Positions 1 to 9,097 of a stretch of 11,379 nucleotides of DNA are shown piece by piece (positions within the stretch are counted from its first letter, which is position 1; each line of letters opens with the position of its first letter). Below the pieces are notes generated by a model. It was not told the origin of the DNA. It saw nothing but the letters and a program-made list of their open reading frames with translations, and searched no databases. The position numbers and the translations under genes were made by a program. Location of the stretch: the NCBI GenBank assembly GCA_937982605.1, contig CALJLC010000101.1, forward strand, positions 1-11,379. Direction: 5' to 3'. The DNA is from an uncultured Gemmatimonadales bacterium (GTDB taxonomy: Bacteria; Gemmatimonadota; Gemmatimonadetes; Longimicrobiales; Gaopeijiaceae).

Positions 1-1
1 G

Positions 2-232
2 GGCCGGGGCGGGCGCCTGGTCGATGTCGGCAATGCGATCACCGACACGGGAACCGATATCTCACACGCGGACATGAGGACGACCGAGGGCGGCATGCAC
101 GGCGAGTTCGTCGTCGAAGTTCGTGACCTGGCCCACCTGGAGAAGGTCCGGAGGAGCATCGGGCGGGTGAAGGGAGTTCTGGACGTGGAGCGACGCGAGC
201 ACTTCGACGAAGAGGATCTGGGTTGGGCGTGA
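2..232 (+). CDS. relA/spoT: RelA/SpoT-family (p)ppGpp synthetase/hydrolase, C-terminal ACT domain only (5'-truncated by window edge)
   Basis: The 76 visible residues before the TGA form the C-terminal ACT domain of a long RelA/SpoT homologue, the enzyme that makes and/or degrades the stringent-response alarmone (p)ppGpp in the cytoplasm. Seen directly: a beta-alpha-beta pattern beginning GRLVDVGNAITDTGTDI, then a second half reading GEFVVEVRDLAHLEKV and ending in IGRVKGVLDVERR. These match the well-known ACT signature at the end of this family (regulatory domain, ligand and ribosome sensing). The HD hydrolase, synthetase and TGS domains lie outside the window, so whether the enzyme is bifunctional cannot be judged. 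The stop overlaps the likely GTG start of the next gene (GTGA), which suggests co-transcription and translational coupling. I am confident of the family, less so of the subtype. Confidence 0.87.
   Translation, partial: GRGGRLVDVGNAITDTGTDISHADMRTTEGGMHGEFVVEVRDLAHLEKVRRSIGRVKGVLDVERREHFDEEDLGWA
209..216 (+). promoter_or_regulatory. Shine-Dalgarno-like site for the Wzi-like gene
   Basis: The sequence GAAGAGGA lies inside the end of the relA/spoT reading frame. It is 6 bases before an in-frame TTG (223) and 12 bases before an in-frame GTG (229). Either start can use it. The GTG gives the usual 4-base stop/start overlap, while the TTG has the better spacing, so this site does not fully settle the start. 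Confidence 0.45.
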
Positions 233-1890
233 CTTCCCACCAAGGGCCGGAATCCCCGAGGCGGCGACGGGGATCGCGTTTCGACTGGGCGGTAGCCCTC
301 CTCGCGTTCCTCCTGGGCCCCGGCCCCGGGGACGCGCAGACGCTCGACGTCTACGACCCCCTCGAGGACCGCCTCCGGCTGCTCCAGATCTCCGGCGAGG
401 CGCCCGCCGGCTCGTTCTCTCTCCGGCCGCTCGTCTTCCGGGAGGACGTCACGGACCTGGCAGGCGTCGGAGCTCAGCCGATCGGGTGGTCCCGCGCCGG
501 GAGCCTCGGTTCGGCTGGCTGGAGCTCCGAGCTACGGCTCGATGCGCCCGAGGCCCGCCTCCGCCTGATCCGCAACTCGCGCATCCCCACGGTCGCCAAC
601 GACGGCGTCGTCTGGCAGGGGAGAGGGGTCACCACCGCGCTGGACGTGGGCACCGCGCTCCGATGGCGCGGTCTGCGCGTCTCGATCCGTCCGACGCTCG
701 TGTGGAATCAGAACGCGGCGTTCACCCTCGCCCCCGTGACGGTGTCGGGGCAACCGGAGTACGCCTACCCGTGGCGCGCGATCGACCTTCCCCAGCGCTT
801 CGGGCCCGACGCCTTCTGGACGCTCCACCCGGGCCAGTCGGAAGTCCGCCTCAGCGGCTTCGGCGCCACCGCTGGCTTCGGGACCCGGAACCTGTGGTGG
901 GGTCCGGGGATCCGGAACGCGATCGTGCTCAGCAACAACGCGGGCGGCTTCCCGCACGCCTTCCTCGGCACGCGCGGCCCACGCGACGTCGGGATCGGAA
1001 CGCTCGAGGCGAACTGGATCTGGGGACGCTTGCAGCAGTCCGACTGGTTCGATCCGGACGTGGAGAACGACTCGCGGTACGTGACCGGCCTCGTTCTGGC
1101 GTACAACCCGAGCTTCCTCCCCGGCCTCTCCGTCGGCGGCACGCGCATGTTCTACGCGTACGTGCCCGTGGGCGGGGTCTCGTTCTCGGACTACTTCCTC
1201 GTCTTCCAGGGGATCACGAAGCAGAGTCAGGCGACGGCGGAGAACCCCAGGGGCAACGACGAACGCGATCAGATGCTGTCGATCTTCGCTCGCTGGGTGC
1301 TGGCCGAGAGCGCGTTCGAGGTCTACGCCGAGTGGTCGCGCAACGACCACTCCGCGAACCTGACGGACTTCGTCCTCGAGCCGGAGCACTCCCAGGGGTA
1401 TACCCTCGGTCTGCAGAAGGCCCTGGCGCTCGCCGACGGACGACGTCTCGCGCTCCGCGGTGAGCTGACGCACCTCCAGCGCGCGCCGACCTTCCTGCTG
1501 CGCGCCAGTCCGCCGTACTACACCCACCACCTGGTCACCCAGGGCTATACCCAGCAGGGCCAGGTCGTCGGCGCCGGCGTCGGCCCGGGCGGCAACCAGC
1601 AGCACGTCGGCGTCGACCTCTACGACTCGTGGGGCCGCGTCGGCGTGATGCTCCAGCGTCGGGTGGCGGACAACGACGCGTTCTACGAGTGGGCCGAAGC
1701 CAATGGCGGCACCTTCAACGACCACGACGTCTCGTTCGACCTCGGGCTGAACGGGTTGTGGTTCCGTGCGCCTCTCCAGCTCGGTGGCGGCGTGATCCTC
1801 ACAAGGCAGCTGAACCGCTACTTCTTCGGCCGCTCCATCTGGAACTGGAACGTCTCCCTCGAGGCGCGCTGGCGGCCCCTCGCGGACTGA
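229..1890 (+). CDS. Wzi-like outer-membrane beta-barrel protein (capsule assembly family)
   Basis: About 553 residues. A positively charged N-terminus (SPRRRRGSRF) and a hydrophobic stretch (WAVALLAFLLG) end near GDAQ, which looks like a Sec signal peptide cleaved around residue 37. The rest alternates polar and aromatic residues with many short strands, as in an outer-membrane barrel. The diagnostic segment is at about residues 221-243: NLWWGPGIRNAIVLSNNAGG followed by FPH. It closely resembles the WWGP...LSNNA block of Wzi, the 18-strand barrel that anchors group 1 capsule in Klebsiella and E. coli. The length is a little above typical Wzi (about 480). The role is inferred: export or surface retention of a polysaccharide. 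The start could be TTG 223 instead (two residues longer). The gene overlaps relA/spoT by 4 bases and uvrB starts 13 bases after its stop, so it sits in a housekeeping run rather than a classic wza-wzb-wzc locus. Family fairly sure; substrate unknown. Confidence 0.78.
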   Translation: MTSHQGPESPRRRRGSRFDWAVALLAFLLGPGPGDAQTLDVYDPLEDRLRLLQISGEAPAGSFSLRPLVFREDVTDLAGVGAQPIGWSRAGSLGSAGWSSELRLDAPEARLRLIRNSRIPTVANDGVVWQGRGVTTALDVGTALRWRGLRVSIRPTLVWNQNAAFTLAPVTVSGQPEYAYPWRAIDLPQRFGPDAFWTLHPGQSEVRLSGFGATAGFGTRNLWWGPGIRNAIVLSNNAGGFPHAFLGTRGPRDVGIGTLEANWIWGRLQQSDWFDPDVENDSRYVTGLVLAYNPSFLPGLSVGGTRMFYAYVPVGGVSFSDYFLVFQGITKQSQATAENPRGNDERDQMLSIFARWVLAESAFEVYAEWSRNDHSANLTDFVLEPEHSQGYTLGLQKALALADGRRLALRGELTHLQRAPTFLLRASPPYYTHHLVTQGYTQQGQVVGAGVGPGGNQQHVGVDLYDSWGRVGVMLQRRVADNDAFYEWAEANGGTFNDHDVSFDLGLNGLWFRAPLQLGGGVILTRQLNRYFFGRSIWNWNVSLEARWRPLAD

Positions 1891-1902
1891 CGTCGAGCGC
1901 GC
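1864..1902 (+). other. Inverted repeat bracketing the Wzi-like stop codon and abutting the uvrB start
   Basis: GCGCGCT at 1864-1870 is perfectly complementary to AGCGCGC at 1896-1902. The 25-base loop contains the TGA stop (1888-1890), and the 3' arm ends one base before the uvrB TTG at 1904. In RNA this could cover the uvrB start region and be opened by ribosomes finishing the upstream gene. No T-run follows, so it is not a standard intrinsic terminator. GCGCGC words are frequent in GC-rich DNA, so chance is a real possibility. Confidence 0.3.
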
Positions 1903-1903
1903 G

Positions 1904-3883
<1,980 letters not shown>

Positions 3884-3982
3884 ACCCCGGGTGAAACGAA
3901 GACGTAGAAGGCTTCCGCCGACCGGGGTTACCTTGGAAACCGGTAACCGCTTCGGTTCTCCCCTTTCCGCGGAACGGACTGC
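3884..3982 (+). other. uvrB-ugd intergenic leader with several, partly exclusive, inverted repeats
   Basis: This is the longest gene-free stretch in the window (99 bases). Three pairings can be read by eye. A: ACCCCGG 3884-3890 with CCGGGGT 3922-3928. B: GGTTACC 3926-3932 with GGTAACC 3942-3948, loop 9. C: AACCG 3945-3949 with CGGTT 3953-3957, loop 3. A and B share bases 3926-3928, and B and C share 3945-3948, so neighbouring helices cannot form together in full. The gap also holds a perfect palindrome (3965-3974) and a 31-codon ORF beginning GTG at 3891, whose TGA (3984-3986) overlaps the ugd ATG. No T-run follows any hairpin and I cannot assign a convincing -35/-10 pair. It may contain the ugd promoter, a processing site or a weak terminator for uvrB. 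Confidence 0.45.
3965..3974. promoter_or_regulatory. Perfect 10-bp palindrome just upstream of ugd (possible operator)
   Basis: TTCCGCGGAA is exactly self-complementary and ends 8 bases before the ugd ATG. Its 3' half (GGAA, continuing as GGAACGG at 3971-3977) is also the only purine-rich stretch near the start, so it may serve as a weak ribosome-binding site. It could be a protein-binding dyad or nothing: a 10-bp palindrome can arise by chance in GC-rich DNA. Confidence 0.25.
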
Positions 3983-5341
3983 ATGAAAGTAGGAGTCATC
4001 GGCTCGGGCTACGTGGGCCTGGTCGCCGGCGCCTGTCTGGCCGAGTCGGGCAACGACGTCGTCTGCGCGGACATCGACGAGCAGAAGATCGCGCGGCTCA
4101 ACGACGGCGAGATCCCGATCTACGAGCCAGGCCTCGAGCCGCTCATCGAGCGGAACCTCGCGGCGGGCCGCCTCGGCTTCACGACCGACGTGCCGGCGGC
4201 GGTGCGCGCGTCGAAGGTGATCTTCATCGCGGTCGGCACCCCTCCCGGGGAAGACGGCTCTGCGGACCTGCAGCATGTCCTGGCGGTGGCCAGGACGATC
4301 GGCCAGTCGATGCAGGACGAGAAGATCGTGATCACCAAGAGCACGGTGCCCGTGGGCACGGCGCGGCTCGTGCGCGAGGCGATCGAGGCCGAGACGGACA
4401 TCCCGGTGCACGTCTGCTCCAACCCGGAGTTCCTCAAGGAGGGCGCGGCGGTCGACGACTTCATGAAGCCGGACCGCGTCGTCATCGGCGTGGACTCGGA
4501 GTACGCGGCCCGGGTGCTCCGGGAGCTGTACGAGCCCTTCGTGCGCACCGGTCACGCCATCATGATCATGGACGTGCCCGCGGCGGAGATCACGAAGTAC
4601 GCGGCCAATGCCATGCTGGCCACCCGGATCTCGTTCATGAACTCGATCGCGCGGCTCTGTGAGGCGACCGGGGCGGACGTCAACGCCGTACGCACCGGCG
4701 TCGGCTCCGATTCGCGCATCGGCCCGAGCTTCCTCTTTCCCGGCGTCGGGTACGGCGGCTCCTGCTTTCCGAAGGACGTGAAGGCGCTGGTACGGACGAT
4801 GCGGGAGTACGGTGTGGATGCATCGATCCTGCAGGCCGTCGAGGACGTCAACGAGACGCAGAAGACGACGCTTCTCTCGCGGCTCGTCGATCGGCTCGGG
4901 GAAGACCTCACCGGGCGGACCGTCGCGGTGTGGGGTCTCGCGTTCAAGCCCAACACGGACGACATGCGCGAGGCGCCGAGCCTGGTGACGATCGAGGGTC
5001 TGCTCGAGCGGGGCGCCCGCGTCGTGGCGCACGATCCCGTGGCCACCCGGGAGGCCCGGCACCACCTAGGCGATCGCATCGAGTACGTGGACACGAACTA
5101 CCACGCGCTCGACGGAGCCGACGCGCTGGTGATCCACACCGAGTGGCATCCCTACCGGAGCCCCGACTTCCCGCGCATGCGGGCGGCGATGAAGACCCCG
5201 CTCATCCTGGACGGCCGCAACCTCTACGATCCGCAGGACATGGCCGAGCACGGCTTCGAGTACGTCTCGATCGGCCGCCAGCCGGTCGGGCTCGACGCCG
5301 GGGCGGGGCAGGCGGCCGCGGCCGCGCGCTCGGAGGCCTGA
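3983..5341 (+). CDS. ugd: UDP-glucose 6-dehydrogenase
   Basis: This cytoplasmic enzyme oxidises UDP-glucose to UDP-glucuronate with two NAD+, giving the acidic sugar precursor for capsules, exopolysaccharide and UDP-xylose. The 452 residues are normal for the bacterial family. Seen: an N-terminal Rossmann fold with GSGYVGL at 7-13 and an acidic D30/D32 pair after the second strand (NAD preference); VGTP at 84-87; NPEFLKEG at 147-154; the catalytic-cysteine motif GVGYGGSCFPKD at 254-265, with Cys261 as the nucleophile; and the C-terminal UDP-binding domain with WGLAFKPNTDDMREAPS at 317-333. All catalytic elements are present. The last 20 or so residues are an Ala/Gly-rich tail of no clear role. 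The ATG start gives the canonical MKVGVIGSGYVGL. The product feeds the next gene, whose TTG start follows the TGA with no gap. Confidence 0.97.
   Translation: MKVGVIGSGYVGLVAGACLAESGNDVVCADIDEQKIARLNDGEIPIYEPGLEPLIERNLAAGRLGFTTDVPAAVRASKVIFIAVGTPPGEDGSADLQHVLAVARTIGQSMQDEKIVITKSTVPVGTARLVREAIEAETDIPVHVCSNPEFLKEGAAVDDFMKPDRVVIGVDSEYAARVLRELYEPFVRTGHAIMIMDVPAAEITKYAANAMLATRISFMNSIARLCEATGADVNAVRTGVGSDSRIGPSFLFPGVGYGGSCFPKDVKALVRTMREYGVDASILQAVEDVNETQKTTLLSRLVDRLGEDLTGRTVAVWGLAFKPNTDDMREAPSLVTIEGLLERGARVVAHDPVATREARHHLGDRIEYVDTNYHALDGADALVIHTEWHPYRSPDFPRMRAAMKTPLILDGRNLYDPQDMAEHGFEYVSIGRQPVGLDAGAGQAAAAARSEA
5332..5336 (+). promoter_or_regulatory. Shine-Dalgarno site deciding the TTG start of the UDP-glucuronate decarboxylase
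   Basis: GGAGG lies in the last codons of ugd, 5 bases before the TTG at 5342. That TTG follows the ugd TGA directly and gives the expected SDR N-terminus (MRVLITGAAGFLG), so the site supports a non-ATG start and tight coupling to ugd. Confidence 0.7.
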
Positions 5342-6304
5342 TTGCGGGTTCTCATCACGGGCGCCGCGGGCTTCCTCGGCTCCCACCTGGCCGAACGGTT
5401 CCTCACCGAAGGCCACGAGGTGATCGGGGTCGACAACTTCGTCACCGGCTCGAGGCAGAACGCCGAGATACTGTACGGCTACGACGGCTTCCGACTCATC
5501 GAGCGCGACGTCTCGCAACCGCTCTTCGTCCGGGAGGAGCTGGACGGCGTGCTCCACTTCGCGTCGCCGGCCAGCCCCGTCGACTACCTCGAGCTCCCCA
5601 TCCAGACGCTGAAGGTGGGCAGTCTGGGCACGCACAACGCGCTCGGGCTGGCCAAGGCGAAGGGCGCGCGCTTCCTCCTGGCGTCGACATCGGAGGTCTA
5701 CGGCGATCCGCAGGTCCACCCGCAGTCGGAGACGTACTGGGGGCACGTGAACCCGATCGGCCTGCGTGGCGTCTACGACGAGGCCAAACGCTTCGCCGAG
5801 GCGATGACGATGGCCTACCACCGCACGCACGGTGTGGAGACGCGGATCGTCCGGATCTTCAACACCTACGGTCCGCGAATGCGACCGGGTGACGGGCGCG
5901 TCGTCTCCAACTTCATCGTGCAGGCGCTGCGCGGGGAGCCGCTGACGATCTACGGCGACGGCAGCCAGACCCGCTCGTTCTGCTACGTCCAGGACGAGGT
6001 GGACGGCATCTTCCGGCTCTTTCACTCCGAGCGGGTGGAGCCCGTCAACATCGGCAACCCCAACGAGTTCACGATCCGGGAGCTGGCCGACATCGTGCTC
6101 GAGGAGACCGGCAGCGATTCGACGATCGAGTCGCTTCCGCTCCCGGAGGACGACCCGAAGGTGCGCCGGCCGGACATCACCGTCGCCCGGTCGGTGCTCG
6201 AGTGGGAGCCCCGGATCCAGCTCCGGGAGGGGATCCGCGAGACGCTTCCGTACTTCCGGGGCGAGCTCGATCGACACGACGCCAGGGCGAGGACGATCGG
6301 CTGA
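5342..6304 (+). CDS. UDP-glucuronate decarboxylase (UDP-xylose synthase, UXS type; extended SDR)
   Basis: It likely converts UDP-glucuronate to UDP-xylose and CO2 in the cytoplasm through a bound NAD+ and a 4-keto intermediate. The 320 residues fit the bacterial UXS length. Seen: GAAGFLG at 7-13 (NAD binding); the family-specific ASPASPVDYLELPIQTLKVG at 74-93; STSEVYGD at 115-122, with Glu118 at the position of the decarboxylase glutamate; the YxxxK pair Tyr145/Lys149; RIFNTYGPRM at 171-180; DGRVVSNFI at 184-192; YGDGSQTRSF at 204-213; and RRPD at 275-278, the region of the conserved arginine. These blocks separate it from dTDP-glucose dehydratases and epimerases. A small oddity is GVYDEAKR around the active tyrosine, where most UXS proteins read CYDEGKR. 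Its position directly after ugd strongly supports the assignment, since Ugd makes its substrate. cysD starts 4 bases after the stop. A related NDP-sugar 4,6-dehydratase is the main alternative. Confidence 0.93.
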   Translation: MRVLITGAAGFLGSHLAERFLTEGHEVIGVDNFVTGSRQNAEILYGYDGFRLIERDVSQPLFVREELDGVLHFASPASPVDYLELPIQTLKVGSLGTHNALGLAKAKGARFLLASTSEVYGDPQVHPQSETYWGHVNPIGLRGVYDEAKRFAEAMTMAYHRTHGVETRIVRIFNTYGPRMRPGDGRVVSNFIVQALRGEPLTIYGDGSQTRSFCYVQDEVDGIFRLFHSERVEPVNIGNPNEFTIRELADIVLEETGSDSTIESLPLPEDDPKVRRPDITVARSVLEWEPRIQLREGIRETLPYFRGELDRHDARARTIG

Positions 6305-6308
6305 CGTC

Positions 6309-7217
6309 ATGAAGCCCCGACGAGCCCATTCCCACCTCCGAACCCTCGAGTCGGAGTCGATCTTCGTCATGCGCGAGGTGGCCGCGCAGTTCGAGCGTCC
6401 GGTCCTCCTCTTCTCGGGCGGCAAGGACTCGATCCTGATGGTGCATCTGGCGCGCAAGGCGTTCCATCCGGCGCGCGTTCCCTTCCTGCTGGTGCACATC
6501 GACACCGGGCACAACTTCCCCGAGACGCTCGAGTTCCGGGATCGCCTCGTGGCCGACACCGGCGCCAAGCTCCACGTGGGCTCGGTCCAGGCGTCGATCG
6601 ACGCGGGTCGGGTGAAGGAGGAGGACGGGCCCAACCCGAGCCGGAACGGGCTCCAGACCGTCACGCTCCTCGACACCCTCGCCGAGCTGAAGGCCGACGT
6701 CGCGCTCGGGGGCGGGCGGCGGGACGAGGAGAAGGCGCGGGCCAAGGAGCGCTTCTTCTCCCACCGGGACCGCTTCGGTCAGTGGGACCCGAAGAACCAG
6801 CGGCCCGAGGTGTGGAATCTCTTCAACGGCCGTCGGAATCCCGGCGAGCACTTTCGGGCGTTCCCCCTCTCCAACTGGACCGAGATGGACGTCTGGCAGT
6901 ACATCGCCGACGAGGGGATCGAGATGCCTTCCCTGTACTTCTCGCACCGACGCAACGTCGTGGAGCGGGATGGCGTGCTCCTGGCCGAGTCGGAGCACAA
7001 CCGGCTCCTCCCCGGCGAGGAGTGGGAGGAGCGGACGGTCCGTTTCCGCACCATCGGCGACGCCACCTGCACGGGGGCCACCGAGTCGACGGCCTCCACG
7101 CTCGACGAGATCATCGCCGAGGTGGCGGCGGCCCGTCAGACCGAGCGGGGCGGGCGCTCCGACGACCGGCGCTCCGAGGCCGCGATGGAAGACCGGAAGA
7201 AGCAGGGCTATTTCTGA
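6309..7217 (+). CDS. cysD: Sulfate adenylyltransferase subunit 2 (ATP sulfurylase small subunit)
   Basis: This is the catalytic, PP-loop subunit of the heterodimeric ATP sulfurylase, which makes adenosine 5'-phosphosulfate (APS) and pyrophosphate from sulfate and ATP, driven by GTP hydrolysis on CysN. The 302 residues equal the usual length. Seen: HLRTLESESIFVMREV at 9-24; the PP-loop SGGKDS at 36-41; HIDTGHNFPET at 63-73; GGGRRDEEKARAKER at 134-148, a CysD hallmark; PLSNWTEMDVWQYI at 186-199; CTGATES at 254-260; and the C-terminal MEDRKKQGYF. It is distinct from PAPS reductase (CysH), which shares the fold but lacks the GGRRDEEKARAKER block. The ATG start is 4 bases after the decarboxylase stop with only a poor Shine-Dalgarno. 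The final TGA shares a base with the cysNC ATG (TGATG), so the two subunits are translated together. Confidence 0.97.
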   Translation: MKPRRAHSHLRTLESESIFVMREVAAQFERPVLLFSGGKDSILMVHLARKAFHPARVPFLLVHIDTGHNFPETLEFRDRLVADTGAKLHVGSVQASIDAGRVKEEDGPNPSRNGLQTVTLLDTLAELKADVALGGGRRDEEKARAKERFFSHRDRFGQWDPKNQRPEVWNLFNGRRNPGEHFRAFPLSNWTEMDVWQYIADEGIEMPSLYFSHRRNVVERDGVLLAESEHNRLLPGEEWEERTVRFRTIGDATCTGATESTASTLDEIIAEVAAARQTERGGRSDDRRSEAAMEDRKKQGYF

Positions 7218-9097
7218 TGGACCTGCTCAGGTTTTCGACGGCCGGGTCCGTCGACGACGGGAAGTCGACGCTGATCGGGCGACTCCTCTACGACACGAAG
7301 TCGATCTTCGAGGACCAGCTCGAGGCGGTCGAGGACGCCTCGAACCGCCGCGGCGAGGGGTACGTGAACCTCGCCCTGCTCACCGACGGCCTGCGTGCCG
7401 AGCGGGAGCAGAACATCACCATCGACGTCGCCTACCGGTATTTCGCGACGCCGCGGCGGAAGTTCATCATCGCCGACACGCCGGGGCACATCCAGTACAC
7501 CCGCAACATGGTGACCGGGGCGTCGACCGCCGAGCTGGCGATCATCCTGATCGACGCGAGGAACGGGGTGCTGACCCAGTCCAAGCGGCACGGCTTCCTG
7601 TCGTCGCTGCTCGGCATTCCCCACATCGTCGTGGCCGTCAACAAGATGGACCTGGTCGACTGGTCCGAGGAGCGGTACGACGAGATCGCGGCCGAGTACT
7701 CCGACTTCGCTCGCAAGCTCGGCGTCGACGACCTGACCTTCATCCCGATCTCCGCGCTGCTGGGTGACAACGTCGTCGACGAGTCGGCGAACATGCCGTG
7801 GTATCACGGCTCGACCCTGCTGCATCACCTCGAGCACGTGAACGTCGGCGCGCACCGGAACCTCGTCGACTTCCGCTTCCCGGTGCAGTACGTGATCCGG
7901 CCGGACCAGGACTATCGCGGCTACGCCGGCCGGGTGGCGTCGGGCGCCGTGCGGCCGGGAGAGCAGATCCTGGTGCTCCCGTCGCGGAAGTCCACGACGG
8001 TGGCGTCGGTCGACACCTTCGACGGCCCTCTCGACGAAGCGACGGCCGGGGACTCGGTGGCGATCACGACGACCGACGAGCTCGACATCTCCCGGGGGGA
8101 CATGATCGTCCGGCCGCTCAACCTCCCGACCGCGGACACGGAGATCGACGCCACGATCTGCTGGACCTCCGAGCAGCCGATGGAGCCGAACACCCAGTAC
8201 TGGCTCCGCCAGACCACACGCGAGACGAAGGCGTTCATCAACCGGGTCCTGTACCGGATCGACGTCGACACGCTCCACCGGGACGAGGTGAAGCAGTTCG
8301 AGCTCAACGACATCGGCCGAGTCCACATCACGACGGCGAAGCCGATCTTCTTCGATCGATACGATCTGAACCGGGAGACCGGGTCGTTCGTCCTGATCGA
8401 TCCGCACAGCAACGCCACCGTGGCCGCGGGCATGATCCGGAGCTCGGTGCGCACCGTGGACGATCTCCCGGAGGCCGACACCGAGGAGGAGCTTCGGCCC
8501 GTGTCCCCGGACGTCGTCTGGGAGAGCTGGAACATCGACCTCCCGGCCCGGGAGGCCCGGACCGGGCACCGCGCCGCGGTGGTGTGGTTCACCGGGCTGT
8601 CCGGTTCGGGGAAGAGCTCGATCGCCCGCGGACTCGAGCGTCGCCTCTTCGAGGCCGGGGCGCAGACGATGCTCCTCGACGGGGACCAGGTGCGGCACGG
8701 CATCAACGGGGATCTGGGCTTCACGCCGGAGGACCGGACGGAGAACATCCGACGCATCGGCGAGCTCGCGGCGCTGTTCTTCCGTTCGGGCTCGATCGTG
8801 CTGTGCACCTTCGTCTCACCGTTCCGCGCGGACCGTGAGCGCGCCCGGGGCCTCATTCCGGACGGCCGCTTCGTCGAGGTCTTCGTCGACACCCCGCTCG
8901 AGGAGTGCGAGCGCAGGGACGCCAAGGGGCTCTATGCGCGGGCACGCCGGGGCGAGATCGCCCACATGACGGGGATCAGCAGCCCGTACGAGGCGCCGGA
9001 GAGCCCGGAGATCCGTCTCGAGACGGTCGGCCGGGACGTCGACGACGTCATCGCCGAGCTCCTGGTGCGGCTCCGGGACCTGGGCGTGGTGAAGTAG
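7217..9097 (+). CDS. cysNC: Bifunctional CysNC: sulfate adenylyltransferase GTPase subunit fused to APS kinase
   Basis: A 626-residue fusion. Residues 1 to about 430 are CysN, an EF-Tu-like GTPase that drives ATP sulfurylase with CysD: G1 GSVDDGKST at 10-18, G3 DTPGH at 87-91, G4 NKMD at 142-145, then beta-barrel domains (to VLIDPHSNATVAAGMI). Residues from about 450 are CysC, which phosphorylates APS to PAPS: P-loop GLSGSGKSS at 460-468, DGDQVRHGINGDLGF at 488-502, FVSPFRADRERAR at 532-544, GLYARARRGEI at 571-581. Both nucleotide sites look intact, so the fusion should be active in both steps. The open frame extends far upstream without a stop, but ATG 7217 gives the conserved MDLLRFSTAGSVDDGKST start and overlaps the cysD stop by one base. 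The product, PAPS, can serve sulfate reduction or sulfotransferases. Its place after ugd and the decarboxylase makes a sulfated glycan possible (inference). Confidence 0.97.
   Translation: MDLLRFSTAGSVDDGKSTLIGRLLYDTKSIFEDQLEAVEDASNRRGEGYVNLALLTDGLRAEREQNITIDVAYRYFATPRRKFIIADTPGHIQYTRNMVTGASTAELAIILIDARNGVLTQSKRHGFLSSLLGIPHIVVAVNKMDLVDWSEERYDEIAAEYSDFARKLGVDDLTFIPISALLGDNVVDESANMPWYHGSTLLHHLEHVNVGAHRNLVDFRFPVQYVIRPDQDYRGYAGRVASGAVRPGEQILVLPSRKSTTVASVDTFDGPLDEATAGDSVAITTTDELDISRGDMIVRPLNLPTADTEIDATICWTSEQPMEPNTQYWLRQTTRETKAFINRVLYRIDVDTLHRDEVKQFELNDIGRVHITTAKPIFFDRYDLNRETGSFVLIDPHSNATVAAGMIRSSVRTVDDLPEADTEEELRPVSPDVVWESWNIDLPAREARTGHRAAVVWFTGLSGSGKSSIARGLERRLFEAGAQTMLLDGDQVRHGINGDLGFTPEDRTENIRRIGELAALFFRSGSIVLCTFVSPFRADRERARGLIPDGRFVEVFVDTPLEECERRDAKGLYARARRGEIAHMTGISSPYEAPESPEIRLETVGRDVDDVIAELLVRLRDLGVVK

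Noticed and set aside
1891..1903. A LexA (SOS) operator upstream of uvrB.
   Set aside because: The 13-base gap and neighbouring bases show no recognisable LexA-type dyad; the GCGCGC inverted repeat there does not resemble one.
3921..3962. An intrinsic terminator for uvrB formed by the GGTTACC/GGTAACC or AACCG/CGGTT hairpins.
   Set aside because: No T-run follows either stem (the next bases are TCTCCCCTTTCC), so I keep them only as inverted repeats of unknown role.
6782..7216. An N-terminal extension of about 145 residues on cysNC, since the frame is open far upstream.
   Set aside because: The extension overlaps conserved cysD sequence in another frame and reads as Arg/Gly/Pro-rich noise. 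The family N-terminus begins exactly at ATG 7217.
7208..8698. A 496-codon open frame on the minus strand opposite cysNC, with others at 5066-6745 and 9821-10846.
   Set aside because: Same shadow pattern: antisense to conserved genes, biased composition, no domain signature and no start-site support.
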